NCBI RefSeq assembly: GCF_964199755.1
Contig: NC_133903.1
Span: 3,427,001-3,491,000 of the forward strand
DNA from: Larus michahellis
Lineage: Eukaryota; Chordata; Aves; Charadriiformes; Laridae
Length of the DNA stretch: 64,000 nucleotides
Direction of reading: 5' to 3'
Below, piece after piece: positions 59,901 through 64,000 of the stretch. The translations under genes were made by a program, and so were the position numbers. A model generated the notes under the pieces. The model did not search any database, had not been told where the DNA came from, and saw nothing but the letters and a program-made list of their open reading frames with translations. How positions within the stretch are numbered: the first letter of the stretch is position 1; the number at the start of each line of letters is the position of its first letter.

Positions 59901-62900
59901 CTTTTCCCCTGCTTTTTTCTAATGCAGCACATTTTATCTACAAAACAAGGACATCTCCTCTCCAGCTAAAAACACGACAACAATAATAATGCACTTAATC
60001 AGATTATTCTCAGCTCCATTAATTCTCTTTAGATTTGCAAACAGCAATTAATACACAAATAGGAACATTAACGTACCAGTTGCCCAGTATCCAACACAGT
60101 TCTTGTTCTATGAAAACTCCTATAACCACCACCAACAAAAAAGCATTGCAAATATGCAAACCTAGATGACTCATCCTAGTCTGAATGCCAGAGCATAGGG
60201 CTGGGAATATCACAACATATTATATTTAAAAACAACAACTAAAAGTAGCGATTAAAGGGAAAAATTGACCCAGCGCTACAAAGCTTCTTAAGATTACTTG
60301 TTGGTTCTTATATCCTTAAAAATAGGCGGCAGCACCTAGCGCAGTATGCCATACCCCAGCACCGGCCAAAAGCAGACACCTAGGCAAGACTGAAAACACG
60401 AGCGTCCTCTCAGCCCAACTTCAGCTCAAGTGATTCCCAAGGTAAAGGCGATTCCTACATGCATGGCAATTCCCAATGGATTCTTATTCCACGGACTACC
60501 TGAGTCCCTCAACCCACTCACATCCTCTCCTAGTCGTCTTTTTTCTGAAGTGAAAAAATGCATGGTGAAATACACCGTAGTGAAACTAGCTGGAGAACCT
60601 TAAAAGTGTTTCAGCCTCATCTGTCTATACAGCTGTTTATGTCGGACACCATCACCCACAGGGCAGAGGCAGCAAACCAGAGAGCGTGAAGAGTCCGTGC
60701 ACTAGAACTGGGAGCCTTCAAACAGAGCGGCTTCCTCCGAGGGGAGAGCATCGATGGTGGCTCCCAGCTGCCTGCCCTGCCTCCTTGAGCTCCTCACTCT
60801 CATTGTACATACGGCTGAACTGTTCGCAAAGCAGCTGCTACAGTTTACACTCAAGCACATTAAGGGATACCAACACTTCTTTCAGACTTTTAAAGGCATT
60901 TCTAAGGAGCCATCATGGTGATTAAAGTGTCATTGAGCAGTGCCACACCGCAGTCCTCACATTGCGATACTCCTTCCTGCTCAGGTGCCCAGGACGGTCC
61001 CGACATCGGGGACCAAGAGCTATTTCTGTAGCTTCCCGATATTAAGTTATGACACAGCAGTGAAAATCCACACGGGAAGGCAGAACATTCAACCATCTCC
61101 CAACCAGCTGCCTAGCGCGATGACAGGCTCAGAAGTTAGACTGATTTCCTTCTGAAAAAAAGGAAAAGGCGCTCACGAACACCCAACGGCTGCCTAACAG
61201 CAGGGAGCTGACACACCAGCAACCCACGGAAGGGGCCACCCTTCCAACTCAAGCCTGTGACAACACCTGCTCTTCCTCCTCTTCAGTGTTTCACTTAGAG
61301 CCATTCACTGTTATTTATGGAGCCTCAACAACTGTTATAGCTGGCGGTGCTGCCAGAACAGAGCCTGATTTCACCCGGGGGAGGTGACTGTCCCTGCCAG
61401 GGGAAACAGGAGGAAGGACAGGAACGTCAGTCCTGCACTCACCGTTAGCCTCTAAATGAATGGTACTGATTAACAAAGAACCGCCGGAGCCAAGCAGACA
61501 AGGACAACCGAAATGGAGAAGCACAAAGAGGCATTTCTTCAGTTTCCCAGGGTCAATCTAATTGCTACCAAACACGCTCCAGAGCTGATGTGGGTTACCA
61601 AATTATCACAGCACACAGCTGGCATTAGCATCAGATATTTCCCCTTGGCCTCACTGACCCGTTTGCCTCCTTGAATAATCAGGAAGCCAGCTTGGTACCT
61701 GAAGCCATGTCTTTGTCACCTTCACAGCCAGGAGAGGATTTTCATCTTGCAGGGTGTTAAGCATTCATTCTCTTCCCTTATTGCATTTCTTTGTTACAAA
61801 GAGAGCTGGCCCGACTCTACCCTCTCCTTCCCAGGAAATCAATAAATAAGGCATTCCAAAAATAAGCTGTAGGGTGGTAACATCAACTGTACGTACTCTC
61901 TTATACTACGTTCTGCCTCCAGACATAAACATTTCTTATTGCTTTCAATCCCCGCGTGCTCAGCCACAGCTATATACCTAATCTCCTATCAGTTGCACGG
62001 TAAGAGGCAGCATTTGGCTAAGCGCAGGGCCATACGCTAGACCTTCAGTACACAAGGCAAAGATTCTCCGATTCCACTAAATAAGAACCAGGAAAACCAC
62101 AAGTGGCTCCTTTTACAAATCAGTGTCATTGCTTATTTGTGTTTTACCATACACAGAACTATAGAGAAGAACTACTGGGGGAGATGAGGTAGGAGAAAAG
62201 AAAAGTTAACTTTGTTATCTAAGCAGCAAACTCAGACCTGAAAAATACTTTTTAGCACTTAAGGTATCCCCGCTGACAGGTGCCCAGCCACTTTTTTGTT
62301 AAGCCACAGTTTTGCCCCTGCCCTCGCCCAAGGTCCAAATTGGAGGCACCGCTCATCTCATCAAGCACTTCAGTCTAAATCAGGAGCAACAAACCCAAAA
62401 TCCATCAGTGCTTCAGCTGGATGCCGCTGTGATGCAGGCAGATTGCTTTAAATGGAACAGGATAAACAAAGCAGTCAAAATACTGCATTTATAATGGCAA
62501 TTCATACTTCTGTGTGGCTGTTTCCATTCGTTTACCCTCTAAATTAGCTTTAAAGAGACTCCTATTTATAGTCACCATTAAGAGAAAAAATGATATATAT
62601 TTGTTTATAACAGATATAAAAATAAGTATTCTAGATTCAGGAATAGAGATCTAAGAGCAAGTTTTAAAAATGACAACTCAAATGGCACACAGCTATTGCC
62701 GCAGTTCTGTCACTTAGAGAGAAGTGCTACATTTAAAGCAAAATAATCCAGGAACTTCTGTTCCATCTTATCATTTATTTCCACTTAAGGGCCAAGACAG
62801 AAGAAAGGTTCTGAGGGCTCTTCTGAGAAAGAAAAGCGTAGATGTGCACTTCTGACAAGGGTATAAAGGCTTCTTTGGGAAGAACATTGGTTTTGCAGAG

Positions 62901-63539
62901 CTCCACACGCATCTGATTTTCCCACTGTCTCACGCTCCTCTGTTCCAAACAATGCCTTGAATTCTCAGCCACTGCCACGCTCCCGTGTGACAGCTGGAGG
63001 TGCCGTACCCTGTGCCAAAGCCAGTCCCAGCACTTACCAGCACTAAGCACCGCATTCTCTTCGACCACTTTGGAGACATAAGCATCGGGGTTAATACAGA
63101 AGTCACTGGAGCCCTAGATAGATGCAAGACAAAAGGGAAAAGGAGTATCAAAGAATACCGGGATCAAAGAGCAGTTGAGCCAGGTTAACATCAGGGAACA
63201 CTCTCCTATGGGGGTGTTTCAGAGGCTGAAGTCTCTCATCGTCACCCCCCACCAGCGCTGCTTTACACAACCGCAGCAGTGCTGGAGTACCAGCTAGCGC
63301 ACCACACCAGGGAGGAAGGAGGAGCTCTGTACTTTTCATAGATGCAAATTGCCAGGACAGCTACTTTGGACAAGATGCGCTATAAAACAGGCACAGCGTA
63401 GCATTAATCTCCGGTCAGATAAACTTGCAGCAAAGGGTGAACGGGACTTGGATCAGAGCCACTTACCACAGCGACAGCCAACTCCAGACCCAGGGATCCC
63501 CAGCTGACAATCAGGGCAAACACCCCAAGCAAGCACACC
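41857..63539 (-). CDS. TTYH3: Tweety family member 3, C-terminal 283 residues in nine exons (partial; 5' end outside window)
   Basis: Seen: nine minus-strand exons (73, 76, 56, 93, 93, 137, 177, 76 and 72 bp) join in phase and match the C-terminal half of TTYH3. In order: a membrane segment with VCLLGVFALIVSWGSLGLEL (TM4); an extracellular region with Cys residues in SDFC, YYITC, VDC and GFC, and an NST sequon; TM5 (GLIYLVLFSFVTALMFSSIV); then a cytoplasmic tail with an acidic SSDDDGEEES run and a PPPSY motif. The product ends PDAGSVH. Known of the family: five-pass plasma-membrane proteins first described as Ca2+- or volume-linked chloride channels; later structures questioned a classical pore. 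The PPxY motif binds the NEDD4-2 ubiquitin ligase. Inferred: a functional gene, since all splice sites are GT-AG and no stop interrupts it. The roughly 240 N-terminal residues lie beyond base 64000. Confidence 0.97.
41929..49671 (-). other. TTYH3: TTYH3 last intron (7.7 kb)
   Basis: No additional exon was recognised. AT-rich unique DNA with a 21-bp tandem duplication at 43872-43913, an AAAC run near 47719-47739 and homopolymer tracts. No CR1 copy was seen. Confidence 0.8.
43872..43913. repeat. 21-bp tandem duplication in TTYH3 intron
   Basis: Two adjacent near-identical copies around GACAAGTCATATAGGTT, differing at one position. A recent small duplication. Confidence 0.9.
49672..49747 (-). 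CDS. TTYH3: TTYH3 exon: penultimate coding exon
   Basis: 76 bp, CCTAG acceptor and GTAAGT donor. It encodes SQNANFQNPRCENTPLIGRE and SPPPS. The donor falls exactly before the Tyr of the PPPSY motif. Confidence 0.97.
50683..50859 (-). CDS. TTYH3: TTYH3 exon: cytoplasmic tail, acidic and Ser/Tyr-rich
   Basis: 177 bp, TTGCAG acceptor and GTGAGT donor. It encodes RSSDDDGEEESAAQGSRQTH, then the highly conserved DNLYRVHMPSLYSCGSSYGS and ETSIPAAAHTVSNAPVTEYM. Confidence 0.97.
50860..52872 (-). other. TTYH3: TTYH3 intron between TM5 exon and tail exon (2.0 kb)
   Basis: No extra exon was recognised. It contains a CTCF-like motif at 51699-51712. Confidence 0.85.
51699..51712 (+). promoter_or_regulatory. 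CTCF-like motif in TTYH3 intron
   Basis: CCACAAGGTGGCAC differs by one position from the CTCF core CCASYAGRKGGCRS. It also forms a 7-bp inverted repeat around AAG. Motif match only. Confidence 0.35.
52873..53009 (-). CDS. TTYH3: TTYH3 exon: TM5
   Basis: 137 bp, CCCCAG acceptor and GTATAG donor. It encodes DYVQALTGFCYDGVEGLIYL, then VLFSFVTALMFSSIVCS and VPHTWQQK. This is the last membrane span and the start of the cytoplasmic tail. Confidence 0.96.
53010..53771 (-). other. TTYH3: TTYH3 intron (762 bp) upstream of TM5 exon
   Basis: Unique AT-rich sequence with a short A run near 53281-53296. No exon or repeat element was seen. Confidence 0.85.
53772..53864 (-). CDS. TTYH3: TTYH3 exon: glycosylated extracellular segment
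   Basis: 93 bp, phase 0 to phase 0, TTACAG acceptor and GTGAGT donor. It encodes EYLTRIQEVLNSTEINLQQL and TALVDCRSLHL. It carries the NST sequon and a conserved disulfide Cys. The intron to the preceding exon is only 120 bp. Confidence 0.96.
53985..54077 (-). CDS. TTYH3: TTYH3 exon: KLSGSHKALVEMQDD
   Basis: 93 bp, phase 0 to phase 0, GAGCAG acceptor and GTAACT donor. It encodes KLSGSHKALVEMQDDVMELM and RSASREHPTSK, near-identical to mammalian TTYH3 in its first half and variable in its second. Confidence 0.96.
54078..55323 (-). other. TTYH3: TTYH3 intron (1.25 kb)
   Basis: No exon was recognised. A CTCF-like motif lies on the minus strand near 55161-55176. Confidence 0.85.
55324..55379 (-). 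CDS. TTYH3: TTYH3 exon: YYITC segment
   Basis: 56 bp, TTGTAG acceptor and GTGAGT donor. With the preceding base it encodes DTLRYYITCSAGYPNPFQQ, matching the conserved Y-Y-x-x-C and NPFQQ of TTYH3. Confidence 0.95.
55380..63037 (-). other. TTYH3: TTYH3 intron (7.7 kb)
   Basis: No coding exon was recognised, and phase continuity across it needs none. It contains a T tract at 55612-55629, a homeodomain-motif-rich segment at 59.6-60.2 kb and a MEF2 motif at 62562-62571. Confidence 0.85.
59600..60170. promoter_or_regulatory. Candidate intronic enhancer in TTYH3 (homeodomain motifs)
   Basis: AT-rich, repeat-free stretch with CAATTAAT at 59797-59804 and 60045-60052, ATTAAT at 60018-60023, and further TAAT/ATTA cores near 59995-60006. 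There is no coding potential. Motif density suggests a conserved noncoding element, but conservation cannot be tested here. Confidence 0.3.
63038..63113 (-). CDS. TTYH3: TTYH3 exon: start of large extracellular domain
   Basis: 76 bp, TCTAG acceptor and GTAAGT donor, leaving one base into a codon. It encodes GSSDFCINPDAYVSKVVEEN and AVLSA. The Cys in SDFC is one of the conserved disulfide cysteines of tweety proteins. Confidence 0.96.
63467..63539 (-). CDS. TTYH3: TTYH3 exon: TM4
   Basis: 73 bp between a CCACAG acceptor and a GTAAGT donor (read on minus). It enters with the last base of a codon and leaves in phase 0. It encodes VCLLGVFALIVSWGSLGLEL followed by AVAV. This is the most 5' exon in the window. 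Confidence 0.95.
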
Positions 63540-64000
63540 CTGTGGGAGACAGACAGATGGCAGATGTAGAAGCTCTGATTTCAAGCAGATCCTTTCACAC
63601 AATGTATTATTTGGAGTCCAAAGCAATTACCAAATCCAAGAAATTACCAACCACTGTATCTTCAGATAAACCACTCAATTTTACGGGGACAGCAGCAATC
63701 AGAGAAGTTTATGTCCAGTTGTCGGTTCCCACATTACCTGGCCCTAGGGCCGCAGAGGAAAGAAGAGGGTGGAAGCAGTGTCTTACTCTGCTTCTAGCAG
63801 GAAAGCCAAAGACAGAGGGGTAGCCGTAGGGAAGGCAGATTGGCAGATGGATGACTACAATCCCATCACTTCCACCATCCCCATGCTGGTCCAAAGATAT
63901 TCAAAGGAAAGCATATTAAAAAAACCCCAAAAATATACTGATACAAAATTGGACAAATCCATCCTGTTTCTAGAATAAATGAGTTTAAGTGTAAGCACTG

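Noticed and set aside
1-64000. CRISPR arrays, operons, phage or plasmid features
   Set aside because: The window is vertebrate nuclear DNA with spliced genes. No such structure was seen.

Overview
The window is vertebrate nuclear DNA, and almost certainly from a bird. It has spliced genes with GT-AG introns, a CpG-dense promoter, 3' ends of CR1 retrotransposons (the dominant avian repeat), many mono- and dinucleotide tracts and few interspersed repeats. The species cannot be fixed from the sequence alone. No prokaryotic system, CRISPR array, rRNA or tRNA was seen.

Layout: (1) 1-16.9 kb is GC-rich DNA upstream of LFNG with three CR1 fragments and several enhancer-like islands. (2) 16.9-29.0 kb holds the complete plus-strand LFNG gene (lunatic fringe): eight coding exons, a 366-aa product, a 7.4-kb first intron and a 1.66-kb 3' UTR with miR-125, miR-200 and Pumilio sites. 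(3) 29.0-36.2 kb is a 7-kb intergenic spacer with two GT microsatellites, an AAAAT array and Notch-effector (RBPJ/CSL) motifs. (4) 36.2-64 kb is the 3' part of TTYH3 (tweety homolog 3) on the minus strand: nine exons encoding the last 283 residues, plus a long 3' UTR. The 5' half of TTYH3 lies beyond base 64000.

The two genes are convergent. LFNG is a Golgi beta-1,3-N-acetylglucosaminyltransferase that elongates O-fucose on Notch EGF repeats and is a segmentation-clock gene. TTYH3 is a five-pass plasma-membrane protein of the tweety family. Nothing indicates a shared pathway, and their proximity looks like ordinary synteny. All exon boundaries were read by hand and all phases close, so both gene models are firm. 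Regulatory calls rest on motif matches only and are hypotheses. No previously undescribed system was found. The most interesting material is noncoding: a cluster of high-affinity CSL motifs around LFNG, paired SOX/homeodomain motifs upstream and in intron 1, and post-transcriptional control sites in the LFNG 3' UTR.
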